Of a DNA stretch of 42,077 nt, positions 6,684 through 17,900 are shown in pieces; position 1 is the first letter of the stretch, and each line of letters begins with the position of its first letter. The stretch covers positions 1 through 42,077 of the forward strand of contig JBAQCS010000060.1 in the NCBI GenBank assembly GCA_049294415.1. Direction: 5' to 3'. A program made the translations under genes and the position numbers. The notes under the pieces were generated by a model that was not told the DNA's origin, ran no database searches, and was given only the letters and a program-made list of their open reading frames with translations. This DNA is from JAEZRQ01 sp049294415 (GTDB taxonomy: Bacteria; Patescibacteriota; Patescibacteriia; Patescibacteriales; UBA12465).

Positions 6684-9539
6684 TTAACTCTTTAATGGTA
6701 ATGTAAAATAAAAGGTAGTTCCTTCATTTTGTTTAGAATCAAACCAAACTTTGCCGCCATGAGCTTCTATTATACCCTTAACTATATAAAGGCCTAAACC
6801 AGTGCCTTCGGTAGAAATAGTGGAAATATTATCAGCTCTAAAGAATTTTTGAAAAACTCTATCTTTTTGATTATTTGGTATACCTAATCCAAAATCTTTA
6901 ACAAAAAATTGTGCTTCATTAACTGAACAGGTAGCACCAATTATTATTTTAGCTTGTTGCTCAGAATATTTAATTGAATTGCTGATTAAATTAGAGAAAA
7001 CTTGATATATTTTGTCAGCATCAAAGGCAAAATCTAATTTTTTAGGACAATTGCTGTCTAATTTTATTGTTATTTTTTTATTAGGTGTATTTAACTTTTG
7101 ATCTTTAATTACATTATTTATTAAATTAATAACATCACTTGGTTTTTTTTCAATATTAAACTTTTGTCCAGATTCAATATGAGATACATCTAGTAAATCA
7201 TTAACTAGACGAATCATGCGTTCATTACTATTATATATTTGTGCTATAAAGTCAGTTTGTTTTTTAGATAACTTACCTATTTTTTGATTAATTAACAACT
7301 GACTAAACCATTTTATGCCAGTTAGCGGCGTTCTTAGTTGATGAGAGGCCACTGAAATAAAGTCAGACTTTATTCTATCAACTTCTTTAGCTCTACTAAT
7401 ATCACGAATGACTGACATGCTAGCTGGCCGTCCTTCAAAAGAAATAAGTGAACTATTGGTTTCAACTGGAACAGTTTCGCCGTGTCCGTTAATCACAGCA
7501 AATTCATAACGACTCTCTACTTTATTACCAAGTATTCTATTTTTATAATTTTGTGTGATCAAATCATGATATTTTGGGTCAATAAAATTAACCATTGGTT
7601 TACCAATAACATCATTAGGTGATAAGTTAATAATATCAGAAATAGCGTGATTCGCATATTTTATTAGTCCATCTTGAACTAGAATTACGGCGTCATTACT
7701 ACTTTCCACTAAGGTGCTGTATCTTTTTTCGGATTGCATAACTTGTTCCTCTAAATTATGGCGTTCGGTTATGTCACGAATATTACACTGCAGAACTCCA
7801 CTGCGTTTAGAGGGGTAAATGTTACTAACAAATTCGACGTAGATTGTTTTCCCTTCTCCAGTCTTGATTGGTATATTTTCAAAACGTTTATATTTCTGAT
7901 TTTTTAAAGTATCAAATGCTTTTTGACTATTAATTATATCTTTAAATAAGTTTATTTGCCACAATTTTTTTCTTAAAAATTTATTAGGACCATAGCCTAA
8001 TAACTCAATTAAATAGTAATTAACTTCTCTAATTTCTCCAGTTTTAGCATCTATAATAATTAAGCCGTCTCTAGCATTTTCAAATAAGCTACGATATTTA
8101 GCTTCCGAAACGACCAAAGCTTCTTGAATTTTAACATTTTCAGTCCTTGTTCTTATAGTAGCAATACCAAATGATAGGTCCCCGGTAAATTCATTAAGAA
8201 TATCCAGTTCCTCTTTATCAAAAGCATTTATGTTTTTAGAATAAATTCCTAAGACCCCAAAAGTTACCCCCTCGTTAAAAAGTGGTAAGAAAATAACTGA
8301 CCTATAGCCTTGTTTTAAAGCGTCTTTGCGCCACGGCGCCATGCTAGGATCAGTTAAAATATCTTTAACCATACTGGGTTTACCGGTTCTAGCTGCTATT
8401 CCTCCTGGTCCGCGACCCCGTTCAGTATCGTCCCAAGTGAGTTTAATTGACTTAACATAATCAGCGTCATATCCAGCTTGAGCTATTGGACGAATGATTT
8501 TACTTTTATCATTTTCAACTAGACCAATCCAAGCTAAATGATAATTACCAATTTCTACAATTATTTGGCAAATTTTATTTAATAGTTTTTGTTCGTCAGT
8601 AGCATGAATTAAAGCTTGATTTGACTCACCAACCATTTTGAGCGCTCGATTTTTTTGAGCTAGTTTCAAGTCGATTTGTTTGCGTTCGGTAATATCTTGA
8701 ATAGTGCCAAACATTTTTACCGGTATATTTTGCTTATTAAATTCTAGTTGCCCAGTGCCATGAACTAGACGTACAGCTTTATCTGTTTGTCTAATAATAT
8801 TATATTCTTTATCAAATGGATGATGAGCACCTAATACCTCTTTGTTAAAATAATTTATCATTATTTCTCGTTCTTCTGGTATAACTATATTACTCCAGCC
8901 CTCGAAAGAGTGTACATATTTATTATTAATTCCAAAAATTTTATCTAGTTCCTTGGAGCTACTCCACACTCCTTTTTCAATTTCAAAAGAATAGCTACCG
9001 AGATTAGCTATCGTTTCAGCTTTTTCTAACATATCCTGTCTTTCTCTTAGCATTCGCTCCAATTTTTTGCGTTCGGTTATATCAGAAATACTAGAAATAA
9101 TACAAGGTTCTTTTCCTATGTTTAATAGTTTAGCTGAGAATGAGCCAATAATAATTTCGCCATTTTTTTTCTTAAACTCAAATTCTCTATCTTTAATTTC
9201 TATTCCTTTTTTTAAATCAGATATTATTTTATCCCTGTTTCTAATATCCACCCAAAGATGCAGACCAATTGATGAATTGGCTATTGCTTCTTCTTTAGTA
9301 AAACCAGAAATTACAATAAATGACCGATTAACATCGATTAGTTTATTATCTTTAACTCTGGTAATGACAATAGCATAAGGCGAAGTTTCAAAAGCTTTTA
9401 AAAACTTCTCTTCACTTTCCCTAAGCTGTTCAGTAGTTTTTTTTAATTGAAAATAACCGCCGTTTAATAAGCCGACTTCAATTTTTAACTTTTTATTTTC
9501 TTCCTCTAGTTTTTTTATAGATTGATATTTATCAGTCAT
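6684..9539 (-). CDS. Soluble multi-PAS/GAF sensor histidine kinase
   Basis: The protein has 951 residues and no membrane segment. The order is: N-terminal coiled coil (1-40), PAS (about 40-160), PAS (165-290), GAF (295-470; WDDTERGRGPGGIAARTGKP is typical of kinase-associated GAF domains), PAS (480-600), PAS (605-715), HisKA with the phosphorylated H733 (SVASHQLRTPLTG), and HATPase with N-box NLISNSIKYS, G1 VKDFGLGIP and G2 GTGLGLYIVKG. PAS-PAC junctions end in DITERK-type motifs. It should sense an internal or diffusible cue and phosphorylate the neighbouring receivers at 9548 and 6281. The eight-base gap to the upstream receiver gene supports one transcript. A kinase this large is unusual for a reduced genome and may have been acquired. 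The ligands are unknown. Confidence 0.93.
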   Translation of the reverse strand: MTDKYQSIKKLEEENKKLKIEVGLLNGGYFQLKKTTEQLRESEEKFLKAFETSPYAIVITRVKDNKLIDVNRSFIVISGFTKEEAIANSSIGLHLWVDIRNRDKIISDLKKGIEIKDREFEFKKKNGEIIIGSFSAKLLNIGKEPCIISSISDITERKKLERMLRERQDMLEKAETIANLGSYSFEIEKGVWSSSKELDKIFGINNKYVHSFEGWSNIVIPEEREIMINYFNKEVLGAHHPFDKEYNIIRQTDKAVRLVHGTGQLEFNKQNIPVKMFGTIQDITERKQIDLKLAQKNRALKMVGESNQALIHATDEQKLLNKICQIIVEIGNYHLAWIGLVENDKSKIIRPIAQAGYDADYVKSIKLTWDDTERGRGPGGIAARTGKPSMVKDILTDPSMAPWRKDALKQGYRSVIFLPLFNEGVTFGVLGIYSKNINAFDKEELDILNEFTGDLSFGIATIRTRTENVKIQEALVVSEAKYRSLFENARDGLIIIDAKTGEIREVNYYLIELLGYGPNKFLRKKLWQINLFKDIINSQKAFDTLKNQKYKRFENIPIKTGEGKTIYVEFVSNIYPSKRSGVLQCNIRDITERHNLEEQVMQSEKRYSTLVESSNDAVILVQDGLIKYANHAISDIINLSPNDVIGKPMVNFIDPKYHDLITQNYKNRILGNKVESRYEFAVINGHGETVPVETNSSLISFEGRPASMSVIRDISRAKEVDRIKSDFISVASHQLRTPLTGIKWFSQLLINQKIGKLSKKQTDFIAQIYNSNERMIRLVNDLLDVSHIESGQKFNIEKKPSDVINLINNVIKDQKLNTPNKKITIKLDSNCPKKLDFAFDADKIYQVFSNLISNSIKYSEQQAKIIIGATCSVNEAQFFVKDFGLGIPNNQKDRVFQKFFRADNISTISTEGTGLGLYIVKGIIEAHGGKVWFDSKQNEGTTFYFTLPLKS

Positions 9540-9547
9540 AGTGTTTA

Positions 9548-9928
9548 TTAAGAACTTATAGCCTTTTTTACCCTGTTAACAAAATCCTGGCGGTCAAAAG
9601 GCTTTCTGATATAATCTCTGATACCAGCTTTTTTTATTTCTTTAATTTTTTCTTGAGTTAATTCTAAAATAGTTAAAAAGATTACATGATAATTTGGTTT
9701 AATGACTGATATTTTATTAAACAATTCCCAGCCAGACATGTCTGGCATCATAACATCTAAAATTAGTAAATCAAAACCGTTTGTTTTAATTTTTTTTAAA
9801 GCTTCCTCCCCTCTTTTAGCACCGGTAACTTCAAACCCTTCTTTTTCTAGAATCGTTTTAACAACTTCCAAGGTATCATCTTCATCATCGACATGTAGTA
9901 TTTTTAGTTTATTAAGTTTTGTTGGCAT
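9548..9928 (-). CDS. Single-domain response regulator
   Basis: The 126-residue protein is a lone receiver domain. The acid pair is D14/D15, the phosphoacceptor is D58 (LLILDVMMPDMSGWE), and the KPF motif holds the conserved lysine. The frame stays open upstream to 10021, but that extension lies inside the 3' end of the kinase gene and has no receiver character. The ATG at 9928, seven bases after the kinase stop, is the better start. It sits between two histidine kinase genes and could receive phosphate from either. There is no output domain. Confidence 0.92.
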   Translation of the reverse strand: MPTKLNKLKILHVDDEDDTLEVVKTILEKEGFEVTGAKRGEEALKKIKTNGFDLLILDVMMPDMSGWELFNKISVIKPNYHVIFLTILELTQEKIKEIKKAGIRDYIRKPFDRQDFVNRVKKAISS

Positions 9929-9935
9929 ATTTTTA

Positions 9936-11957
9936 TTATTTAATTGGTAAAGTAAATATAAAAGAACTACCCTGACCTTCCCCTGGGCTTTCAATCCAAA
10001 TTTTACCACCATGAGCCTCAATTATACCTTTAGTGATGGCCAATCCTAAGCCAGTACCGCGGTATTGTCTGTCCAGATTACTTTGTATTTGAAAAAATGG
10101 TGTAAATAATTTTTGTATATTTTCCTGACCAATACCGATACCAGTATCTTTAATAGTAATTATAACATTATTATCATTTTTTTCAGTATTTATATAAATT
10201 TGGCCACCGTCAGGTGTAAATTTAATAGCATTGTTTAATAAATTGCTTACAATTTGAGTTATTCTTAATTTATCAGCTATTATTTCCAAATTATTAAGTA
10301 ACGGTTCAAAAGATAGGGTGATATTTTTCTCTTTAGTTAAATTAGAATTGTCTTTTATAATATTATTTATAATGTCATTTAATTTAACTTTTTCCAAAAT
10401 AAGCTTTAATTTATTAGACTTAATTTTAGAAATATCCATCAAGTCATTAGTTAATCTGTTTAAGTTTTCTTCATTGTGAACAATCATTGCAACGGCATGA
10501 CGTTGCTCAGGATTAAGTGGGCCATAATCCCCATTTAATAATAGTTGAGATTGTGATTTAATTGGAGTTAATGGTGTTTTTAATTCATGAGTAGTAACTG
10601 ATAGAAAATTATCTTTGAGTTTATCTAATTCTAATAATCTTTTTTCGTTTTCTTTGCGATCAGTTATATCTTCAAACACGGTTGCAAAATAACCTTTTTT
10701 TGGTGAATAAACTGAAATGTTAAACCATTTATTTATAGCTGTTGAATGACTTTCAAACGAAGCCCCCTGTCCTGTTAAAGCTATTTGACCATATTTTCCT
10801 ATCCAGTCAGCTGGGTCATCTTCTGTCCCAGGAATAACATTAGTTACATTTTTATTAATAATATCTGAGCTTTTTAAACCAGTTAATTTTTCAAAAGCAG
10901 GATTAACTTCTAAAAATTTATAATCGATTGGTTTATTATTTTTGTCAGTAATAATTTTATGATAAGCAAAGCCATTAATCATGTTAGAAAACAATGACTT
11001 ATATTTTTCTTTTTCACTTACTATTAACCCCTCAGCTTTTTTAAGGTCAGTAACGTCAATAGCATAAATACGTAGTTGCTGAGGATTAATTAGTGTCAAA
11101 GCTTGAAAATAATAATTATCATTTATTTTTATTTCTCTGTTTGTTTCAGTTTTATCTTTAATATTTAATTTTAAAAAATAGGTATTTATGTCTTTTAAAA
11201 ATGGATGATTTAAATTTTTACTCTCTAAATCTGGTAAAAGTTTTTTGGCAGCATTATTAACAAAGACTAAGCCAGTTTCTTTGTCTATTTCTATTACTGG
11301 CCAAGGATTTAATAGAGGAAAAGAGGCTAGCCATTTATTATTTTCTTCCATTTTTATTCTCTCCGTAACATTTTTAGCTAAAACAGTTACACCTATAATT
11401 TCCCCGCGATCATTAATAATAGGATTAAAAAAACTTTCGTAATAAGCTTTGTTTTTATCACCATAAATATGTATAGTAGTAAAAGATTCGCCATTTAAAG
11501 ATCTGTCGTAACTTTCTTTAGCTGCCGCCCTATCTTCAGGGGGCATGATATCTAAAGAATTATCCCCTAATTTAATGTCCTGACCATAAGCATATTTTGC
11601 GACTCCAAGTAGAGCTTTATTAAAATAAAGATAGTTATAATTTTTATCAATAGATAATAGAATGGTATCTTTCTGGCTGTCTAAACTAGATTTTAATAAT
11701 AATTGCAGTTCTTCGGTTTCTTTTTCAGCTTTTTGAATTAGATTTATCTCTCTAGCTAAAGTAAAATAAATAAAAATACCAACTACAACAGTATAAAACC
11801 ATCCTTTAACCGTAGAGATGTAGACGGCTGTCTCGGGGTTAGTTAACAATAATTTGTCGGAGAATAAAATCCATAACGCACTTAGTACAATATAAATTAC
11901 AGCAGTACGAAAGGCTACGTAATTATAATATTTATGATTATTTAATTTTTTTTTCAT
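9936..11957 (-). CDS. Membrane PAS sensor histidine kinase
   Basis: The protein has 673 residues from the ATG at 11957. An upstream ATG at 12002 lies inside the previous gene and would add 15 residues with no conserved features. Two N-terminal membrane helices (about 12-32 and 45-70) flank a short external loop and match the small membrane module (ALWILFSDKLL, then KGWFYTVVVGIFIYF) that precedes PAS domains in many bacterial kinases. Three PAS-like domains follow (about 80-200, 205-310, 315-440), then HisKA with H457 (SVTTHELKTPLTP) and HATPase with N-box NLLNNAIKF, G1 IKDTGIGIG and G2 GTGLGLAITKG. It begins five bases after the giant surface protein gene and is followed by a receiver gene, which suggests co-expression of a surface protein and a membrane kinase. 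Confidence 0.93.
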   Translation of the reverse strand: MKKKLNNHKYYNYVAFRTAVIYIVLSALWILFSDKLLLTNPETAVYISTVKGWFYTVVVGIFIYFTLAREINLIQKAEKETEELQLLLKSSLDSQKDTILLSIDKNYNYLYFNKALLGVAKYAYGQDIKLGDNSLDIMPPEDRAAAKESYDRSLNGESFTTIHIYGDKNKAYYESFFNPIINDRGEIIGVTVLAKNVTERIKMEENNKWLASFPLLNPWPVIEIDKETGLVFVNNAAKKLLPDLESKNLNHPFLKDINTYFLKLNIKDKTETNREIKINDNYYFQALTLINPQQLRIYAIDVTDLKKAEGLIVSEKEKYKSLFSNMINGFAYHKIITDKNNKPIDYKFLEVNPAFEKLTGLKSSDIINKNVTNVIPGTEDDPADWIGKYGQIALTGQGASFESHSTAINKWFNISVYSPKKGYFATVFEDITDRKENEKRLLELDKLKDNFLSVTTHELKTPLTPIKSQSQLLLNGDYGPLNPEQRHAVAMIVHNEENLNRLTNDLMDISKIKSNKLKLILEKVKLNDIINNIIKDNSNLTKEKNITLSFEPLLNNLEIIADKLRITQIVSNLLNNAIKFTPDGGQIYINTEKNDNNVIITIKDTGIGIGQENIQKLFTPFFQIQSNLDRQYRGTGLGLAITKGIIEAHGGKIWIESPGEGQGSSFIFTLPIK

Positions 11958-11962
11958 AATAA

Positions 11963-14900
11963 TTAAGCCTTCCTTTTGTTTCTTATGTAATATAGCCACC
12001 AAGCAGTTAAAATTAATATTAATAAAGTAACGGCAGTAGTTGGCCAGTTTAGATATTTAAAGATCATAACCCATAAATTTCTTTCAACTGTAAAGCTGCT
12101 AACAGCACTTGGACGACTCTTAACCTTGGCATTAGTATCAAGAGCTACGGCATAAATTGTATGTTCTCCAGGAGCTAATTCTGATGATGTTTGTGAGTGA
12201 TTTATGCGCCAATTACCATTTTCATCGGTGCGAGTTTGATAAATTAAAGCCTGATTACTATGAATGTAAGCTACTATATCAAAATTAGGTAAAGAAGTTC
12301 CTGTGAAGCTAATAATATCTCCTACGGCTGTTATATTGGCTTGAGAGGCCATAACACTAGGCACTGGGATACCAGGTAATTCAGTAGCACCTGTTGCCTC
12401 GCTAATTAAGGTGGCTGAAGGTAAAGAAGTTATTTCTGGATTAGGAATTACACTAGGTCCAGATACTGGAGTTGGAATAACTGGAGGAGTCGTAATAGGA
12501 GGTATGGTTGTTATTGGCGTTAAAACAGCTAATTTAATAATAGTTGCAGTAGCTATACCACTAAAAATATTAGTATTATCTCTAGCTACAACAGAAATAA
12601 GATGTTCGCCATCAGTTAGAGCAAAAGTACTAGGCAAGATAAAACTCCAAGCCCCGTCATTATCACTATTAATAATAAATTCAGTATCATCTATTTTAAT
12701 GATTATTTGATTATTAGGATCAGCTACCCCCACAATTTGTGGTGTCTGATCGTTGATAGTCTCATTATTTCTTGGAGATAAGATAATTGGAGTCATCGGT
12801 TCAGCAGTTGTTATATTAACAATAACCGCGTTTGAAATTGGACTACCAACATTACTACTATTAAATGATTTAACTGTTAAGGTGTGAAGAGCGGCTGTTA
12901 GCTTAAAGTCTTGGCTAAATAGGCCATTATTGTCAGCTAAACTATTAAATGAACCAATTAAAACATTATTATCATACAACTCTACTCTTGATCTAGGCTC
13001 TGCTAAACCAGAAATACGAATAGTAGAATTTCTAGTCGGAGTTACTAGTGGGTTTAAGATTGGTTGTAGTGGCGGTAAATCATTAATGATAACTGGAGCT
13101 CCTCCGGCAGCATTATTTAAATTAACAGTTGGAGTTGAAATTGGTGCCGCAAAAATATTAATAGCTGGTATTGTTATAGTGTTACCATAATTATCAATAG
13201 CTCTAATGTTAATATAATAATCATTTGTCGTGTCTATATTAGTAATAACTGTAGAAATAGTTAATGGATTACTTAAATTACTATCATTACTGATACTCCA
13301 TTTTTGTGCGGAACCAGTTCTATTATCCACATCTACAGAATTAGTACTATGCCATAATTCATAATGATTAAAATTAGCATCTGTAGTAGCTTGCCAATTT
13401 AGAGTAACTGAGGTTGGTGTACTAGAAAATTTATTTAATGATGATAAGCCCAAAGGAGCTGCTGTATCAACACTAAAATTAGTTGATTCATAGTAGATGC
13501 TAGTGTTGCCGTAATTATCTATAGCATTTAAACGCACTCTCATTGCCGAGTTTTCTTGGTTACCAAAATCACTGGTAGCATTCCAGGTTACTAATTTATT
13601 ATTTCCGGCTGTTATCGATCCTAAATCACCGCTTAAGGTAGTTTTGGCTACTGTCCAAGAGCCGCCACCGTTAGACGACAAATCTAAGGTAGTAGTGGCC
13701 GTTTCGTTTAAATTATAATTAATATTAACTGAGGTGGTGCTAGCTGTTTGATTGGCGGTTATGGTACTTATAATCGGAGCTAAAGTGTCTAAGCTAAAGT
13801 TACTGGAAGAGGCATAATTACCTTGGTTATTGAAATAATCTTTAGCTCTAATTCTAACTTTCATGGTAGTTAAATCTTGACCAGAAAAATCGGTACCAGC
13901 TAACCAAGTAAAGTTTTTATTACCAGTTGTTTGACCGTTACCCATGTCACCAGTGAAAGTTGTGGTAGCTACTGTCCAAGTAGAACCGCCGTTACTAGAA
14001 ATAGAAAATTCTACTAGATGACCAGCTGGAGTTGTGTCTGCTAAATTATAATTAATACTTATATTACCTGAGCCAATTGTTTGGCTAGCTGTTATATTAC
14101 TAATTACTGGAGTTTTAGCATCAACGGTAAAGTTATTAGAATTAGTATAAGATCCTATATTGCCATATTGATCAGTTCCTCTGATTTTTATTTTCATGAG
14201 TCCGCTTTCTTGGTTAGCAAAATCAATACTAGAGTTCCAAGTAATTGTTTTACTATTACCAGAACTTACACCAGTACCAATATCACCACTTAAGGTGGTG
14301 GTGGCTATAGTATAGGTAGCTCCGCCATTATCAGAAATTTCCAAATTAATAGTATTATTAGAACCAGCTGAATCATTTAAATTATATTCAAAAGTAATTA
14401 TATTAGAAGCTGGTGTTTGATAGATATTTAAACCACTAATAATTGGACCTCTGGTGTCAATATAAAAAGCTGAAGAAGCGGCTAAATTGCTATTAGTTAT
14501 AGTATCAGTAGAAAGCAATCTAACATAAACCGTAGACTGTTCTTGATTTGGTAAATCAGTGGCTACGTCCCAAGCAAAAGTGTAATTAGTGCTGGTAGAG
14601 GCAAAAATTAAATTATTTACCCCGTTAGATCCAACCCCAGTTTTTTCAGTCATAGCTTGCCAACTAAGACCATTGGTAGAATACTCATAAGCCGTTACAT
14701 TGTTGGTATCATTTTGGGCGTCAGTGCCAGTATAACTGATATTTACATAGCTACCAGCTAAAGATTGACTGGCGCTAGTAATATTAATATTAGGAGCAGT
14801 ATTTGTAATGCTGGCTGTAGCCGAAGAAGCTGACTCTGAAGAGGCGGCATGAAGACCATCTTGAGGATTGCGAGATTTAACTATAAAGCTGTAATTAGCC

Positions 14901-17900
14901 ACTGGTGAGTTTAAATTTATAATAGTTATTTTACCAGTTTCTCCTGATAAATTGCCCCATTGCCCTGCTCCAGTGCCTCTAGTTTTCCAAACAGGACTAG
15001 TCCCTAGTGTGCCATTAGCTTGTACGTACTTACCAGTATTAGATTCGTAAATAACATATTCTACGACATTAGATTCACCAGCATGAGCATTAATAGTTAA
15101 ATCAACACTAGTATTTTGTGGGTTAGTAATAGTTGGCGCTGGCGGAGTGTAAGGTTTAACGTATTTATAAGCTATATTAGGAGTAATATTTTCATTAAGA
15201 CGTAAATGATTATAATCATCCGTGTGAATTAATTTAACTTTAGAAATATAATCATTACCAGTCAAAGTAACCCCAGTGATAGTATTTTGATTAATAGGAC
15301 TTCCAGTATTTACTTCCCCGGTAGTAGTAGCGCTGTATCCCCCTCCATTAATAGCAACTAAAAATTCATTAGTGTTGGGGTTGCTTTCTATAAATGAACC
15401 ATTAAGAGAAACAGTAGTATCCCCAGCGTTGGGTTGGACTGTTAAATTAGTTACGGAATTAATAGCTGGAGCTAAAGTATCAATGGAAAATAATCCTGGT
15501 AATTCAAAGTTAGTGCTGACATTGTTAAAAACATCAATACCACGAACACGAATCTTCATTGTTCCGTTTTGTTGGTTATTATAGTTAGTGGCCGCATTCC
15601 AAGAAACTGTTTTATTACCAGCATTTATTCCACTACCAATATCACCAGCCAAAGTAGTTGTGGCTACCGTCCAAGTGGAGCCGCTGTCAGAAGATATATC
15701 AATAATAATTTGGACATTGCCACTATCAGCTAAAGCGTAAGTAAAACTAGCGGTATCTGTGGCTAAATTTTGAGTAGCTGTAATGTTACTAATAACAGGA
15801 GCCTTAGTGTCTAAAGAAAAATTAGCAGACTCTACATTACCAGTGGCGTTATTATGAGTATCAGTAGCTCGTAATCTAATTTTCATGTTAGCAATTTCCC
15901 AGCCAGAAAAATCGGTACCAGCGTTCCAAGTAATTATTTTGTTGGTACCAGGAGTAATACCACTATTAATAGCCCCAGTTACACTAGTATCTATTACATC
16001 CCACGTAGAACCGCCATCAGAAGATATATCTAAAGCTACGTTAGAATTATTAGCATCACTAATATCATAAGTAATATTTACCGTATTATTTCCAGAGTTT
16101 TGAGCTGCGGAAATATTAGTAATAGCTGGTGATTTAGTGTCTATACTAAAATTACTAGAAGATACAAAGATACCAGCATTACCATAATTGTCAGTGGCCT
16201 TAATTTGGACTCTTAAATCGTTGTCTTCTTGGCCCGAATAATCTACGCCTGGATTCCAATTAATAGCTTTGCCATTATTTGGACTAATATTAATCCCTAA
16301 ATCACCGGTAGCCGTAGTTGTTGCTATACTCCAAGTAGTTCCAGCGTCATTAGAGATTTGTAATTCAATTGTGGAGTTTGTTAAATCAATTAAGTTATAG
16401 GCAATCGCTACGTTATTAGAATTCAATAATTGATTACCAGTAACTGCTGAAATAACCGGATTTTTGGTATCTATTGTAAAAGCTGAAGAAATAGTTGTAC
16501 CACCATTAGAAGTACCGTCATTACCTCTTAAACGAATATAAACTGTATTATCTTCAGTATTATTTAAATCAGTGGCTATGTCCCACATAAAATCATGGGC
16601 TACGCCAGGGTAAGTAAAAGCTAATCCAGTTATACCATCACTTCCCACTCCAGTTTTTTCTGTCATATTATGCCAAACAGAATTATCGGTAGAATATTGA
16701 TAGGTAGTTAAAGTAGTTGTTTCACTTTCTAAGTCGGATCCGGTGTAATCAATCGTAACATATTTGCTACCATTAATAGATTGTCCAAGATGATCAATAA
16801 CTATAACTGGAGATTGATTAGCTGAAGACGCCCCACTTGATAACGAACTTTCACTAGTACTAGCGTGTCCGCTATCACTAGTGTTACGAGATTTAATTTG
16901 GAATTGATAAAGATAGGAATGAGTAGCTAAACCGCTAATATTTATTTTACCAGTGACACCAGAATTATTTCCCCACTCTCCTGCTCCGGTGCCAAGAGTT
17001 TGCCAAACAGGATTATTTCCTAGTGTACCATTACTTTGAAGATATTTATTTTGAGATGTTTCAAAGATAGCATATTCTAAGCCATCAGTTTCATTAGCGT
17101 GTTTAAGAACTGAAACATCAACTGTGCCAATGCCTGGATTGTTAACTGTTGGAGCTGGTGGTGTATATGGTTTAACATATTTATAGGCAATAGTCGGTGA
17201 ATTATTTTCATTATCTATCGATTGAGCATAATCATCAGTATGAATAATTTTGACCTGAGAGATATAATCATTACCATCTAAAGAGACACCGGCAGCAGTT
17301 AATTGATTAGCTGGTGAGGCTGTGTTGGTTGTACCATTAGTAGCTGAGCCGTAAGCTCCGCCATTAAGTGCTAGATAAAAATTATTAGTATCAGGATGAT
17401 TTTCTGTAAAAGAACCACCAATTAAAACCGTGGTATCACCAGCATTAGGTTGAGCTAATAAATTAGCTGCAACATTGATAGCTGGATTTAAAGTATCAAT
17501 TAAGAAATTGCTAGAAGTGGCATTACCTGAAGCATTATTATAAATATCAGTTCCCCTAACTCTGACTTTCATAGTACTGATATCTTGATTAGGAAAATCA
17601 ATTTTAGCATTCCAAGTAATTGTTTTGTTTGTTCCAGCGGCAACCCCTGTTCCATTGTCGCCACTAATTGTGGTATCAGTTACTGTCCACGTAGAACCAC
17701 CATCAGAAGATATATCAATGGCAATATTAGAACTATTTTGGTCAGCTAAATCATAATGAAAAATTGCGCTAGTAGAAGCTAAGGTTTGAACGGCTGTCAC
17801 ATTAGTAATCCTTGGAGCTAAAGAATCTAAAGAAAAATCGGCTGAACTTAAATTATTACTATTAGTAAAACTGTCAGTGGCTGTTAATCTAATTCTCATG

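Noticed and set aside
9929..10021. N-terminal extension of the receiver protein at 9548-9928
   Set aside because: It is read from the 3' end of the kinase gene in another frame and has no receiver-like sequence; the ATG at 9928 fits the operon spacing.
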